A program made the position numbers and the translations under genes. 64,000 nucleotides of DNA from Albifimbria verrucaria (lineage: Eukaryota; Ascomycota; Sordariomycetes; Hypocreales; Stachybotryaceae): the NCBI GenBank assembly GCA_020081605.1, contig JAHREC010000019.1, positions 434,001 through 498,000 of the forward strand, given 5' to 3'. The notes beneath the pieces were generated by a model. The model was not told the DNA's origin, searched no databases, and was given only the letters and a program-made list of their open reading frames with translations. Below, piece by piece: positions 33,897 through 45,194 of this stretch (position 1 is its first letter; each line of letters starts with the position of its first letter).

Positions 33897-34607
33897 AGAG
33901 GTGAAAGGTTTAATAGTTGTTTCTCATAGCCCTTACGAAGGGTGCTCATACCAAGCTGCCTCGTGGCACTAATAAGAAACCTGGCATTGCATGCACAACA
34001 GCCAAGTTTTTGACTAATGCTTACTTGATGCTCCTCTACTGCAAGTTAGAGAAACATTTGTCTCCGAAGATAAGCAAGTTATAGATATAGCACTGACTCT
34101 GGTGCCACAAAATCGCAATCAATGGTTAGTAACCTCTGTCCAGCATCTGTCCACACGAGGTGTCTCTCAAGCTTCTTTAAAAGCCAAACAAGCGACTTCT
34201 GATTCAGCTCGCGGGTGGAGCGGATAGACTTAAGTACTCAAATTTCTGCACCGTTTGTAATGACATTTACGTCTCTTCTCGATGTTCGTCTAAGAAATTA
34301 TACAGATGGCTATGTGCCCCGGAATTGTGATGAATTCCTCGACAATATCTTCGAGATGGCAGTTCTGCGAACTCGCTAGTGATATTCTTTATAGACTAGA
34401 GCAGTCAACCCCTGTTCCCACAGCTTGTAAGACATGATTTTATATTGTAACAGAACTTTCATTGGTTTTTGAGGATAATGCCGAAAAATTAGCAGGGTGT
34501 TGAACAGAATATGAGGCATATAAGCAAGGATCGTGCTGCTAAGTAAGGCTTGCATTTTTCGTTTTCTCTATCTTCTTTGTTTTTCATCAAGCATCATCCA
34601 GAATACA
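33897..34607. other. Intergenic region
   Basis: No gene recognised. A TATAAG at about 34517 lies some 90 bases before the next start. Confidence 0.4.
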
Positions 34608-35042
34608 ATGACTACGAAGTCCATGTCCAATGGACCGATTCGAGGTTTACTTCTCACAGAAGGAACCTTGAAGTTAATTGGTGGTTCAATTTTTATTCTA
34701 TCTCCTCACACAGTGCTTAACATGGTCATGCCCTCGCCATACCCGCCATCGGCATTGCTTCTCACCCAGATGCTGGGCACACAAACGTTAACGCTAGGTG
34801 TATGCATGCTTTTGGCATCATCAACCGCACCTTCGGCCATTGCGAGTCGGCGCATCGTTTATTGGACTGTGTTCACAAGGGATGCGGCTTTAATCGCCGT
34901 CCTCGGCTGGGAGTTATGTTTCGGACGATCTGATACGGCGTTGAGTCTTACAAAGGAAGGGTTACGTAGCTGGATTCTGGAAATACTGCCTTTCTTGCTG
35001 GGTCACTGGTGGATCCTTATGCGACGTCCAGGGTGGTTTTGA
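34608..35042 (+). CDS. Small four-TM membrane protein, uncharacterised
   Basis: A single exon of 144 residues starting MTTKSMSNGPIRGLLLTEG. Four hydrophobic segments are visible: GGSIFILSPHTVLNMVM, LLTQMLGTQTLTLGVCMLL, VYWTVFTRDAALIAVLGWEL, and WILEILPFLLGHWWILM, ending MRRPGWF. No frame break. I do not recognise the family; it resembles other small fungal integral membrane proteins of unknown function. The start is the second ATG-type codon of a longer frame and is the first true ATG. Confidence 0.6.
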   Translation: MTTKSMSNGPIRGLLLTEGTLKLIGGSIFILSPHTVLNMVMPSPYPPSALLLTQMLGTQTLTLGVCMLLASSTAPSAIASRRIVYWTVFTRDAALIAVLGWELCFGRSDTALSLTKEGLRSWILEILPFLLGHWWILMRRPGWF

Positions 35043-35549
35043 AACACCGTAGAAGATAAAACATCCCTCAACCTGGCCTTACCTAAGGAAGTGATGATGG
35101 GTTATTTGCTTAGACTGCGAAATGAGGATTTTTTGCTTTGTATACTTAATGTCAAGGAAAATGCCCGTGTATAATGGCTGTCGAGAGGGCTTGTATGGCG
35201 CATTTGCGTGGGAATGTAGAAAGACTTCATGCATAACACCATGAATCATATAATGAAGGTTCGGAATATCATCATATTTAATATGGAAACTATGCCATGC
35301 GATTCTTTTGTTTATGAAATACAATAGATTTAACTACCGAAGCACAACTAATCTTATCTCAATCGTCTCACTATCAAGTCTCCAAACTTCCAAATACTCT
35401 CAACACCCTGAAGTAGAAATTGCATTAAAAATGCAGATTGAAGAATAACAGTCTCCCAGCAGAACACTGTTTCTCCAAACTTGCTAAACATCCCCGTGTG
35501 GTCTTTGGGAGATAATGTACCAGATACTTGGCGACTGTGTTCCCAGTTC
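35043..35549. other. Intergenic region
   Basis: An 81-codon minus-strand ORF (35079-35324) has no recognisable feature. No gene supported. Confidence 0.35.
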
Positions 35550-36367
35550 TTACATTGCTGCCTTCTTCAAATTGTTCGCAAAGTTCTTCTTAATGAAAGG
35601 AACATTGGCGTCTTTGAAACTGGTTTTCTCTAGAGCGTTGCGTGCAGCTGTAGTGAGCTTTTCATAGGCTATGAGTGGTTGACGACCGCCCTTTTGTGTA
35701 GTGAAGATCAGGTCATGGTTCAAGGGCCACTTTGAATCATAGCCAATATGCGGTCCAGAGCTGAACTTCACATCGCGTGCCTTTTTCTTGTTAAAGCCCC
35801 CATGAGAAGAAACAGCGACTCCAATGACTTTGGCGCTTGTTGTCGCTTGTTCTCTGTCCAACCATACCACAACTGACTCCCAGTCATGGCGGTGGCCAAG
35901 ACCCGACGATGGTGAGTCTTTAGGCATATACCATGCATACATGATGGCGCGGCGCCCTTTGTAAGTGCCTTGTCGAGCGTAGACCTGTCCCTTGTTCTTT
36001 GAACATTTACCGTTGTGGGATCCTGTTGGTTTGAGGCCACCACTAGAAGTTTGTCTGTGTTAGCGCTCAGTCTCCTTGCCCATCTTCTTGAGTTGCATCG
36101 TAACTATCTAGACACTAAGAGGGGCTTGACACACCTGGTATCACCGGCACGGTTCACGGCAGGAAATGGAACACATCCATGGAAAACCTTGAGATAAGGT
36201 TGATACTTCTTGTAGAGATCACCGGTAGCACCTCCTGGTACAGATGTCGGGAAGCCGACAACTTTGTCATGCCCAATGACTTTTCGGGGCTCGATGACTG
36301 GTGCTGCAATTGTTCCAGAAAGAGCACCAAGCCAAACGACAAGACGAATGAGGGAAAGTGGACCCAT
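35550..36367 (-). CDS. Necrosis- and ethylene-inducing protein (NLP, NPP1 family), secreted
   Basis: Exons 36367-36135 and 36042-35550 (GTGTGT/CTAG) join in phase to 241 residues, so the gene looks intact. Seen: an N-terminal signal peptide of about 21 residues, a cysteine in HGCVPFPAV and another in GKCSKN at the exon 2 start, the expected pair of a type 1 NLP, and the family heptapeptide GHRHDWE. The His and acidic residues of that heptapeptide bind the divalent cation needed for binding plant sphingolipids. Known: NLPs act on eudicot plasma membranes from outside the cell and trigger necrosis and immunity; some fungal members are not cytolytic. Whether this one is active cannot be read from sequence. 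A TATA box lies about 110 bases upstream. Confidence 0.92.
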
Positions 36368-36477
36368 GTTGAATGTCGGATGATATTCTTTGCGTGTTTG
36401 GTGTGTGTATAAAAGGTGATGGTCTTCGAATCTAAGGTTGAGGAAATTCTAATGTCATGAGAGGTTGTGGAAGGGCT

Positions 36478-36486
36478 CTTTATATA
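36478..36486 (-). promoter_or_regulatory. TATA box of the NLP gene
   Basis: Reads TATATAAAG on the minus strand, 111-119 bases before the ATG at 36367. Confidence 0.5.
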
Positions 36487-36499
36487 CCTGGTTTGGTCG

Positions 36500-38084
36500 T
36501 ATGTAACGCGCATAAACACCGTCAGAGAACATTGCTTCGGACAGCATCAATGGACAAGAATTAGGTCCATTGTCTCGACGCTGATGCTAACCTGACGGAT
36601 AGCCTATCGTGAAGTTCTGGTCTCATCCTTCAGGTGACAGATACCTGATGTGGCGCTCGATGTTCTGGGGTCAATTGTGGGTTATAGCCCCCAAATTACT
36701 CCGGCCAAGCCTCCCCGTTTATGTGTGCTTTCTCCTTGGGGCGGCACTAAGACCCAAGAGACGGAGACAAACCTTGCTTGGGTTAGATTTAGCCAGAACA
36801 ACAACTCTTGGGGTCCGCCATAGGGCCAGCTGAAAGTGATTCTGCATGGCGGCACTATTGTGTAACAACGAACTAGAAATAGACGCATAGCCCAATTTGA
36901 TTTCTGCGCCAAACTGATTACGGGATCCGAATTGTCGAAATGCCTGCAAATACTGCACATTACCAGTTGGGGCGGCCCATCTTGGCAAGTCTAGACCGTG
37001 GCTTATTGAATATGTATCGACATAGGCATTCATCGGTAATTGAATCCACGAGATTACATGGCGAATGCAGGAAAAAGCATCACCTAGGAGGTACGGAAAT
37101 GTTGCTAGTTTACAATGTCACGATACGCAATGATAACAAAGGTATCGGCAAAAAGAAATCCAAAAGCGACATGTTAGATTAGCCATAGTGTGCGCGCGGG
37201 CGAGTAATAGCAAGACTACCCAACCAGCCAGGCTCAATATATCTCCAGGTCGTGGATCGGAATACTTGAGTTACTGACAATGCAGCGTTAAGCAATAGCC
37301 AACTCGTAGGCTATTCACAGAAGATCGGCCTGAGGCGTAGCACTCGATACTCGACGTCAAGCGAGGTTTCCGTGGGGCAGTGCTTCTTTCAGAGGTCGCT
37401 ATTGACGTCTGTGCCGCATTCGCAATTTGGATCAAGGCTACAGCTGGTGCGGCTACTCCGTCCGGCATTGCCGTATGTTATTGTACTCCTTGAAACCAGA
37501 GCCACATTGTTGATTCTGTTGGCACCATGCAGGGTATCCGAATGGGAAAATCCATAGGAAATTCTCGGTAACACCACAAACGATGGCGATTATCTAAACT
37601 ATTCCCCCGTCGCCTTTACTAAGAACTCGTCGATGACTCTTCTAGTGCTACTTTGGAGACCGAGCATGGGGTGAAGACTGATCACCATAAACCAGTTGTG
37701 GTGTTGCGCTAAATAGGGCCAAGGCAATGAGATGGTCTAGGGTGGGCGAATAGCCAGGAACATGATTCTCTTCCTTTGATGAATGGCAGACTAACACTGA
37801 CTTGCCTTGCTAGCTGCTATCAGGAAAAGGTTTATGAAGCGGCATGTCTTGGCAAAGTGATCCGCAAAATATGGCACCTTGAAGCTTTACTGTTTACTCG
37901 ATCGATTGAAGGCAAATCCACACAATCGGCTTGCTCGAATTGACTTCCAACCGACCCACATTCATGACGCAAGTGACAAAACCCAATTGCCCATCGTCAT
38001 TGCATGCAAGACCGGCAACGACGGAACCCCGTACATACGCTATGATGCGTCAATCGAACTAAAACGTACACCGGGAAGGGTGGA
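36500..38084. other. Intergenic region of about 1.6 kb
   Basis: Several ORFs of 60-104 codons on both strands (for example 36719-37033 minus and 37879-38100 plus) overlap one another and show no domain, signal peptide or splice pattern. I see no supported gene. Confidence 0.4.
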
Positions 38085-38090
38085 TATAAA
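38085..38090 (+). promoter_or_regulatory. TATA box of the MDR reductase gene
   Basis: TATAAA, 84-89 bases before the ATG at 38174. Confidence 0.4.
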
Positions 38091-38173
38091 GCTTGGCTGA
38101 AGCTGGTGGCTCTCTTAGATCCATCACACTCTTCTACCCGTGATTCTTAACCAAGGCAAAACGAAAACGAATC

Positions 38174-39205
38174 ATGGCAACAGCATCGTTCAAGAATCAA
38201 GCCGCCTGGCAGAAAGCTGCAAAGGCACCGGCTTTCGAAGTCGACACAGCGCCAGTAATTGACCCACCCGAGGGCTATATTCTTGTCAAGAATGCGGCAG
38301 TCGCAATCAACCCTGTCGATAATGTTGTGCAGAAATATGCTGCATTCCCGCTCGAATATCCTGCTGTTCTTGGTGAAGACGTTGCCGGCCTCGTTGCAGC
38401 AATCGGCCCTGGTGTTACTCGCTTCAAAACTGGCGAGCGAGTCTTGGGTTATGCGACCGGGCTTGCGACAAAGAAACCGGCCTATGGAGCATTTCAACTT
38501 TATACGCTGATAAAAGAAGAGGTTGCATCCCATATCCCAGAGGTATTGCCATATTCCAAGGCCACAGTATTGCCACTCTCTCTCGCGACGGCTGGGCACG
38601 CATTGTTTGGTGAGCCGACGCTCAATTTAACACATCCCAGCCTCAATCCGACTCCCATTTCTCAAACAGTCCTCATCTGGGGAGGTTCTTCCAGTGTTGG
38701 GGCCTCAGCGGTGCAGCTAGCCAAAGCCGCAGGCTACGAGGTGATCACAACCGCTTCACTCCGAAACCACAATGCGGTGAAGCAGCTTGGCGCCGTTGAA
38801 GTTTTTGACTACAAGCGCGAGGATGTTGTCGATCAAATCTCTTCCTTCTTGCAAGGAAAGCAGCTGGCGGGAATCTTTGATGCGAGCGGCTCAGATAGTG
38901 GGATGAGCAACTCGGGACAGATTGCTGCTAAGTCTCAAGGGAATCGCACAATCATCTGCGTGAGGAAGCCACCCGATGACATTCCCAAGGAGGTGACAGC
39001 CAAACCAATCTTGTCACTGAGTATCCTGGGGACGCCTGCTTCAAAGGCCGTCTTTGAGGACTATATTCCAGCTGCGTTGGTTCACGAGAAGTTCAAGGTT
39101 GTTCCCGAACCAGAAATCATTGGGCGCGGGTTGGAATATGTTCAGCAGGGTCTAGACACCTTGGCGAACGGAGTGTCGTTCAAGAAGGTTGTGATAGAGC
39201 TTTGA
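38174..39205 (+). CDS. MDR-superfamily zinc-free oxidoreductase (enoyl-reductase-like)
   Basis: One intact exon, 343 residues. Seen: an N-terminal GroES-like domain (GYILVKNAAVAINPVDNVV, PAVLGEDVAGLVAAIGPGV, FKTGERVLGYATG) and a Rossmann NADP(H) domain with QTVLIWGGSSSVGASAVQLA. The catalytic-zinc cysteines and histidine of classical alcohol dehydrogenases are absent, which places it with fungal trans-acting enoyl reductases and quinone-oxidoreductase-like proteins. A polyketide-associated or detoxifying role is possible, but no synthase gene lies in the window. It is a free-standing gene between NLP and a Zn2Cys6 regulator. Confidence 0.85.
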   Translation: MATASFKNQAAWQKAAKAPAFEVDTAPVIDPPEGYILVKNAAVAINPVDNVVQKYAAFPLEYPAVLGEDVAGLVAAIGPGVTRFKTGERVLGYATGLATKKPAYGAFQLYTLIKEEVASHIPEVLPYSKATVLPLSLATAGHALFGEPTLNLTHPSLNPTPISQTVLIWGGSSSVGASAVQLAKAAGYEVITTASLRNHNAVKQLGAVEVFDYKREDVVDQISSFLQGKQLAGIFDASGSDSGMSNSGQIAAKSQGNRTIICVRKPPDDIPKEVTAKPILSLSILGTPASKAVFEDYIPAALVHEKFKVVPEPEIIGRGLEYVQQGLDTLANGVSFKKVVIEL

Positions 39206-39426
39206 ACGGAGTGCTATGATTTTCGCCATCGATGAAGCGATATATTCAAGCAGAGGAAAAAAATCTTCCACCTTTATGAATGATTCTTTATGGCTGTCTA
39301 AGGTGCCCAGAGATATTACTTTATGATGGAAGAGGGTCATTTATCCCACTTCTGTCCATATACTGCTTATGGAGGAGGGAGGGATACCAAGAACAGACAA
39401 AATAACTAGAGAGATGCATGTATTCG

Positions 39427-41991
39427 TCATTTACTAAATATATCTTTAACCATACCAGTATTTATGTTGATGTCTACGAATCTCGACACCTCTTCCCACC
39501 ATTCTGGATTTGCCTCCAAATACTCGTTTATGGATGGAAACTGACAGGCAGGTTGTATGTCGCTGCATGCTAGAGTAGTCGTTCCAGTAGAGCATATATC
39601 TCCCGTGGTATTATTCGAGTTTATGATAATACTATCAGCGGAGTTCGGAATTTCTGCTGAAGTTGAGTCCTGAATTCCGGTCTGTGGATCAAGTGCCGAC
39701 TGCAAATGTCGAAGACGTCGGCACTGCGATTCGATATAGACATTGCCACGGTTTGCCATGCCGTCTAAAATTCCAAATCCTTGCTTTATTGACGTCTTGA
39801 CTTCGTCTGATAGTGGAAAAGCAGCATTGGCCATTATCAGAAGTAGGGTAGATGAAAAGGCATATTCCCCTTCCAAATAGCCATAAGTAGCTAAGATGAG
39901 GTTAGAAAGAAGGACTATGATGTTCGATTACCAATTTACCAATCATGCTATGTTCTCTAGCTCTCTCCATTAGAGAGATAGCCTCGGATGCTGCTTTCAT
40001 AGCATAGTCAACCATGAAGACTATGTTATCTGATAGCCCCTCTTTCCAATCGGTGCGTCGCTGGTTTGATGTGCCAAGTTTCGAGTGTTGCCGAATAATA
40101 TAGAAGAATATTGGCCTGGTAGTTAAAGAAACACATGAATGGTAGAGCAGATACACATTCACAGCGGCTCGATTAATCGTTGCACCACCATCCCTGGTAA
40201 TACTGATGCGTAATCTCTCCGGGACAGATTGAAGCCACGCAGAAAGAGAGTTCATGATGACCTGCATTGAGACGAGCAGATTCGAGCTAGATTTTGGTTG
40301 CTTATTATATATTTCTTTTTACTTGTTAGCTATACCTTGCTTGCCTTATCAACTGCTAATGGGGATCCTACCATTGCTAATTTGTCCTAATATTCTCGCA
40401 AGCTCTGTATATTTGACCATAATTATTTCGTACCATGGTGCTTCTTCATAATTCTAGCAGACTTGTCAATCAAAAATGCCAATTTATAACTATCAAAACT
40501 TACATCAATGACAGGAAAGGGGCTGTGATGCTTTCGTCTCTTATTGTCATTATTTGGCCGGCCTTGATGGAAAGAATCCTAAATGCTTATTAGTACTAGT
40601 GGCACAGTTGTTCTAGCTTCAAATACCTATCCAAGCAGTACAGAGACCACCAGACCTCTTTTCGGCGTCGCAAACTATTGGGTGTAATGCCCTGATCCAG
40701 AATATTCTGGTGGAGGCCCAGAGAGAGTGCCATGCGCAATGCTGCTCCAATCTATGGATTCTGTTACTAATTGCTCAGTCACTGCGATAGAGGACACTTA
40801 CATATATGAACGCGGAGTCTGGGCGGTTCAAACTATGCATGTAGTAAGCGACGTAAGCCAAAACTTCAATGAAAAGTAACGACGGTGTCTCGTGTATCTC
40901 AGGTAGGAGATGAAGTGCTGATTTGAAATAAGTAAAGCCAGGGGTCCTTCGTCATTTGTCCACTGATTTATTGAGTACATCTGACCGAGAGACAGGATCA
41001 TAAGCACTTGACACATGTTCAACCGTGATTCAAGACTCGAAATGTCCAATTCGCTCGTATAGACTGAATTCAGCCGTTCGTAGAAGTCATCAGGTTGAAC
41101 GGAGCATAAGATTGACCCAATAAAAACATGCTGAGCATTGTAAAGTTGCTTGCATAGCTCAAAAGGCGGCAATGGGGGACCTGAGTATTCTAGAGGGCGT
41201 GTCAAGGACGAATTGTACAATGGTGTTGTGTCCCAGGGATTATGGGTTGTACATGGGTTCAATCTCATCACTAAATGTGTGGATGAAGATGCACCGAGTG
41301 CTCCTACATCAACAGGTTAGAATCTCAAAAAGGAGAAAAATGAGAAAAACGATGGGATACGTTTGCTGCTCTTTTAAAGGAAAAAAAAAAACAAAGACGA
41401 GAAAGAGGGAGAAGATGGTATAATCTTACGTTGCTGCCCTGCTCCAAGCATTAAAATGCTACTAGATCCGTCATACCACCACTCATCATTATCTCCAGGA
41501 TGCTCTATCGAGTCGCTTTCTGTGTTATTTGGACATGCCGATCCTGCCGAGGATGTGACTTCAGGGATAGAAGGCCCCTAACTTGAGTTTGGAGCCTTAA
41601 CAAGTAGCTATATATAGAGAATTAGCACGCGGTATAAAAAGCTGAGAAACACCTCCTATTAAAATTCTGCGCTGACCTCTCAGAGACAACTACTCTTTTT
41701 CCGGGTCAGGGTAGATACAGTTATGGTTTCTCGATATACAATAAGAACATGGGAAGGGTGGTCGTCCAGAACACTTTGTTTTTCGACTACGGCATCTATT
41801 ACAACTGCAGGGAAACAATTAGTTGAGCAGGCTTATTGCATAAACATGAGCCAATGGGGTAACTTACGCGACTGCTGACCTTCTCAGTGCTGCTTGCTCC
41901 TGGTCAGTCGTTCTGCCATTCTGAGGCGTCTTTAATCGCGCGGTCGTTCTCAAGGGCTAGCTACGACCAAGGATAAAATCCCCGATAGCAT
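39427..41991 (-). CDS. Zn2Cys6 transcription factor upstream of PAD1/FDC1
   Basis: A multi-exon minus-strand gene. The zinc cluster is split by the first intron: QAALRRSAVA, then CNRCRSRKTKCSGRPPFPC and SYCISRNHNC. A coiled linker follows (VSESYLLRLQTQ), then the middle homology domain (QHVFIGSILCSVQPDDFYER, MCQVLMILSLGQMYS, YFKSALHLLPEIHE, LGLHQNILDQG, RRRKEVWWSLYCLDRYL) and a C-terminal part ending VKDIFSK. The first exon start is uncertain; 41991 is the best ATG if one C is restored. Clear frame breaks are at 40941-40944 and 41575-41578. It precedes PAD1 in the same orientation, so regulation of the decarboxylase pair is plausible. Confidence 0.8.
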
Positions 41992-42424
41992 TTCCGTTGC
42001 AAAGAGGACTGACTTCTCTAGAGCGCTCCACTCTCCATGCACGAAGTTTGTTCCGGTGCCGGATGTCCCACATTCAGCAGCTAGGCCAACGTACGTAACA
42101 GGCCCCTTCGGTTTGTGGGGCCGATGAGGCTTTAGGAAATGCGTTGCCGATGAGCAGGTAGGTGGAGCTTCTCTGTTAAGTGAGCCTGTGCTGCGGACTC
42201 GAGAATTACTGTCACATGCTACAACATCAGGGGTTGTACTTGCTCAATCATCTGAAACAACGGGAATCTGTTGAGTGTGTGTAAGGCTTGCACGCGTGGG
42301 TATGTTTGTCATGTTGATCAAACCACAAGAGCCATGCCAGGAGATGTGCAACACCTTGACTGTGACAGGCCTTCCGTGCACTTGTGCAGATTGTGTCTAT
42401 GTCATGATGATGCAAAAACTATTA

Positions 42425-43069
42425 TTATTGATACAAGCTAGTCTTTTTGGAACCCATCCCACCTCTCAAAGTCCCTGTATCGAGGTCAAACAAATCAAGT
42501 ATTCTTCCTACAGTGTGATCGACCATATCATCGAGCGATGCAGGGCGATTATAAAATGCAGGTACAGGTGGGAAAATGATTGCTCCATTCTGTGTTAATG
42601 ACAGCATGTTCTGCAAGTGAATACCACTCAGAGGGCATTCACGAGCCACCAGAACCAACCTCCGCCGTTCCTTAAGAACAACATCAGCCGCGCGAGAAAT
42701 CAGATCGTCGCAATACCCAACATTAATGGCAGCAAGAGATTTCATACTGCATGGAATGACTATCATGCCATCGCACCGGTAGGATCCACTAGCGATTGGT
42801 GCAGCCATGTTATAATTGCTGTAGCTGAAATCCGCCAGGGCTCGTACATTCTGAGGGGTGTAGTCCGTTTCATATTTAATCGTGCTTTCTGCCCATTTAC
42901 TCATAATGAGATGTGTCTCGACGTTTAAGCGTCGAAGCGCAGTGAGTGCCTTGATTCCCAGTATAGCTCCAGTTGCCCCTGTCAGAGCAACTATGATCTT
43001 TTCCGCCGTTGCGGGACAGGACTGGTAGTATCCCCATTTTCGACTGATAGAATAGCGGTTGTAGAACAA
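42425..43069 (-). CDS. PAD1: PAD1/UbiX flavin prenyltransferase
   Basis: The conserved core begins EKIIVALTGATGAILGIKAL and continues HLIMSKWAESTIKYETDYTP, APIASGSYRCDGMIVIPCSM, SLAAINVGYCDDLISRAADV, LKERRRLVLVARECPLSGIH, MLSLTQNGAIIFPPVPAFYN, RPASLDDMVDHTVGRILDLF. These are the UbiX blocks that bind FMN and dimethylallyl phosphate. Known: makes prenyl-FMN, the cofactor of FDC1, usually in mitochondria. The N-terminus is unresolved: no true ATG is in frame at 43069, and a frame shift near an A run (about 43032) may link to upstream sequence. It is divergent from FDC1, which strongly supports the assignment. Confidence 0.88.
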   Translation of the reverse strand: MFYNRYSISRKWGYYQSCPATAEKIIVALTGATGAILGIKALTALRRLNVETHLIMSKWAESTIKYETDYTPQNVRALADFSYSNYNMAAPIASGSYRCDGMIVIPCSMKSLAAINVGYCDDLISRAADVVLKERRRLVLVARECPLSGIHLQNMLSLTQNGAIIFPPVPAFYNRPASLDDMVDHTVGRILDLFDLDTGTLRGGMGSKKTSLYQ

Positions 43070-43554
43070 TATAGAAAAGGTCCAGGTACCGGTGCTAATA
43101 TGAGCAGAGGCAAATCAAGTCTTGTAAGTTTAGATGCCAGTAAAATGTTGTAGTGAGGTGCATGACAGAACAAAGTCTTTACAATAAGTAATAAATGAGT
43201 CGAAATACGTGATATCGATTCTCAAAGCAAAATTAATTCGTTGCATCGAGAATTTAAAGAACCAGCGCAAGTGTTTGACAGTGGAGAGTTGTTCTCCTCA
43301 TCGGAACGCTCAGCCGATGAAATTGTGGCATTTTGCACTACGCATAATTTATTTACAAGTCGGCCCCAGCAGCCGAAAGATTCGACAGAAAGCGTCAATG
43401 CCATCGGTAGCGGTGAGTAACTACCAATAAAGAAGAATTAATGAGTTTCCAGCGGCCCAAATCTGTCGGCAACCATCATGTAGGAGTTCGGGGACAATGC
43501 ATGAGGGTGGAGACAGTTTATGGCTGTCTTATAGCTGCCCTTTGTTGTTCTAGC
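43070..43554. other. Divergent promoter between PAD1 and FDC1
   Basis: About 600 bases separate the two coding regions, including the unresolved PAD1 5' end. Both genes could be induced together from here. Confidence 0.45.
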
Positions 43555-43561
43555 TATAAAG
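43555..43561 (+). promoter_or_regulatory. TATA box of FDC1
   Basis: TATAAAG, about 105 bases before the ATG at 43665. Confidence 0.45.
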
Positions 43562-43664
43562 CCTTGCCGTAGATTCTGATCGTGAGGCGTGTTTTAAATT
43601 ATTTTCCCGATCTCGCTTGTCTAATCCCGTCTCCTCAATAGTCTGTCTTCAATCATCAATCATC

Positions 43665-45194
43665 ATGGACCAACCCAATAGGCAAGCACCCACTGCAGCT
43701 CAGTGCCTCCGGCAATTCATCAAGGAATTGGAGAACGAGGGAGATCTAATCAAGATCACCGAGCAAGTTGATCCGCATCTAGAGCTTGGAGCTATCACCA
43801 GAAGGGTCTATGAGACCGAGGATAAAGCCCCATTGTTCGAAAACATCAAGGGTCGCATAGACGACGGCCTTTTTCGTGTTCTTGGAGCGCCTGTCGGAGC
43901 CAGCCGGGCTCCTGGAAAGCGTTTTATTAGGTTGGCAAAGTCAATCGGCTTGCCTTCGACGTCTACCGGGCAGGAAATAATTGAGCATATCAGAAAAGCA
44001 AAGCAACTCCCGCCTATCCCACCCAAAGAAGTCCCTACAGGCCCCGTTAAGGATTTCAAGCTATTCGGCAATGATATTGATCTTACGGCTCTGCCTGTTC
44101 CACTCCTTCGTCAAGGCGACGGTGGCAAATTCTTGCAGACATATGGAATGTATGTTGTGAAAACACCGGACGGCTCTTGGGTCAACTGGTCAATCACACG
44201 AAGCATGGTACATGACAAGCAGTCTCTTGTCGGTCCAATCATCCCTCGGCAAGATATTGGAGTTATTCGACAGATGTGGACAGATATTGGAAAGGATATG
44301 CCTTTCGCTCTATGTTTTGGAGTGCCACCTGCGGCGATTGCAGTTAGTGGAATGCCTCTACCCAAAGGTGTAAACGAGACCGACTTTATCGGTACTATGC
44401 TTGGAGCACCCTTGGAAGTTACAAAGTGCGAGACCAACGATCTTTTGATTCCCGCTAACGCGGAAATTGTCTTGGAGGGTGTTGTGTCCATGACGGAAAC
44501 CGCACCTGAAGGTCCCATGGCTGAATATCCAGGCTTGGTGGTTCCAGGGAAAACAAAGCCTTGCCCTATTTTCAAAGTCAATGCCATGACCTACCGTCGG
44601 GATCCTATCCTCCCTATTAGTGTGACTGGACGGGCCACTGAAGAAAGTGAGACCATTTGGGCGGTCATGCAGGCTGCTGAGGTTCTTCATATTACTCAAG
44701 CTGCGGGCTTACCAATCAAAATGGTCTGGTCGCCATTTGAGTCCCATTGCCACTGGTTTGTTGTTCAGACAGACCGTCAGAAGCTCCGGGCCATGAAAAC
44801 AAATATCAGGGAGTTCACAGAGCTGGTTGGAAATGTCATTTTCGCCTCAAAACCCGGTTTCTATATTCCCAAAATCCTGATCACAGGCGACGACATCGAT
44901 CCCACAAACCTAAGAGACGTCATTTGGGCCGAAGCAACTCGCTGTCAACCATATGCCAACGAAATCTTTTTCAACCAATATCCCAACATTTGGCTCATCC
45001 CATACGTGGGTAACGGAATCAAATCCGCAGATAATCATTACAAGGTGGCCAAGTGCTGTATGCTTATAGATGAGTTCGAATGTGAAACTCTACCTTGGAA
45101 AATAGGGTCTTTCCAAGGATCCTACCCACTTGACCTCCAAAACAAGGTGGTGGACAAGTGGCAAAATATGGATTCACGGAGTGAAAGAATATGA
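43665..45194 (+). CDS. FDC1: FDC1/UbiD prenyl-FMN-dependent ferulic/cinnamic acid decarboxylase
   Basis: A single intact exon of 509 residues from the ATG at 43665 (MDQPNRQAPT). Seen: LRQFIKELENEGDLIKITEQ, VLGAPVGASR, WVNWSITRSMVHD with the catalytic arginine (R179), SMTETAPEGPMAEYPG holding the two catalytic glutamates (about E282 and E287), PILPISVTGRATEESETIW, and ANEIFFNQYPNIW. These correspond to the R-E-E set of yeast Fdc1. Known: decarboxylates phenylacrylic acids (ferulic, coumaric, cinnamic) to styrenes using prenyl-FMN made by PAD1. It is divergent from PAD1 with a Zn2Cys6 regulator beyond it. No frame error. Confidence 0.95.
   Translation: MDQPNRQAPTAAQCLRQFIKELENEGDLIKITEQVDPHLELGAITRRVYETEDKAPLFENIKGRIDDGLFRVLGAPVGASRAPGKRFIRLAKSIGLPSTSTGQEIIEHIRKAKQLPPIPPKEVPTGPVKDFKLFGNDIDLTALPVPLLRQGDGGKFLQTYGMYVVKTPDGSWVNWSITRSMVHDKQSLVGPIIPRQDIGVIRQMWTDIGKDMPFALCFGVPPAAIAVSGMPLPKGVNETDFIGTMLGAPLEVTKCETNDLLIPANAEIVLEGVVSMTETAPEGPMAEYPGLVVPGKTKPCPIFKVNAMTYRRDPILPISVTGRATEESETIWAVMQAAEVLHITQAAGLPIKMVWSPFESHCHWFVVQTDRQKLRAMKTNIREFTELVGNVIFASKPGFYIPKILITGDDIDPTNLRDVIWAEATRCQPYANEIFFNQYPNIWLIPYVGNGIKSADNHYKVAKCCMLIDEFECETLPWKIGSFQGSYPLDLQNKVVDKWQNMDSRSERI

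Noticed and set aside
36719..37033. 104-codon minus-strand ORF in the NLP-MDR gap
   Set aside because: No recognisable features and overlapped by several other frames.
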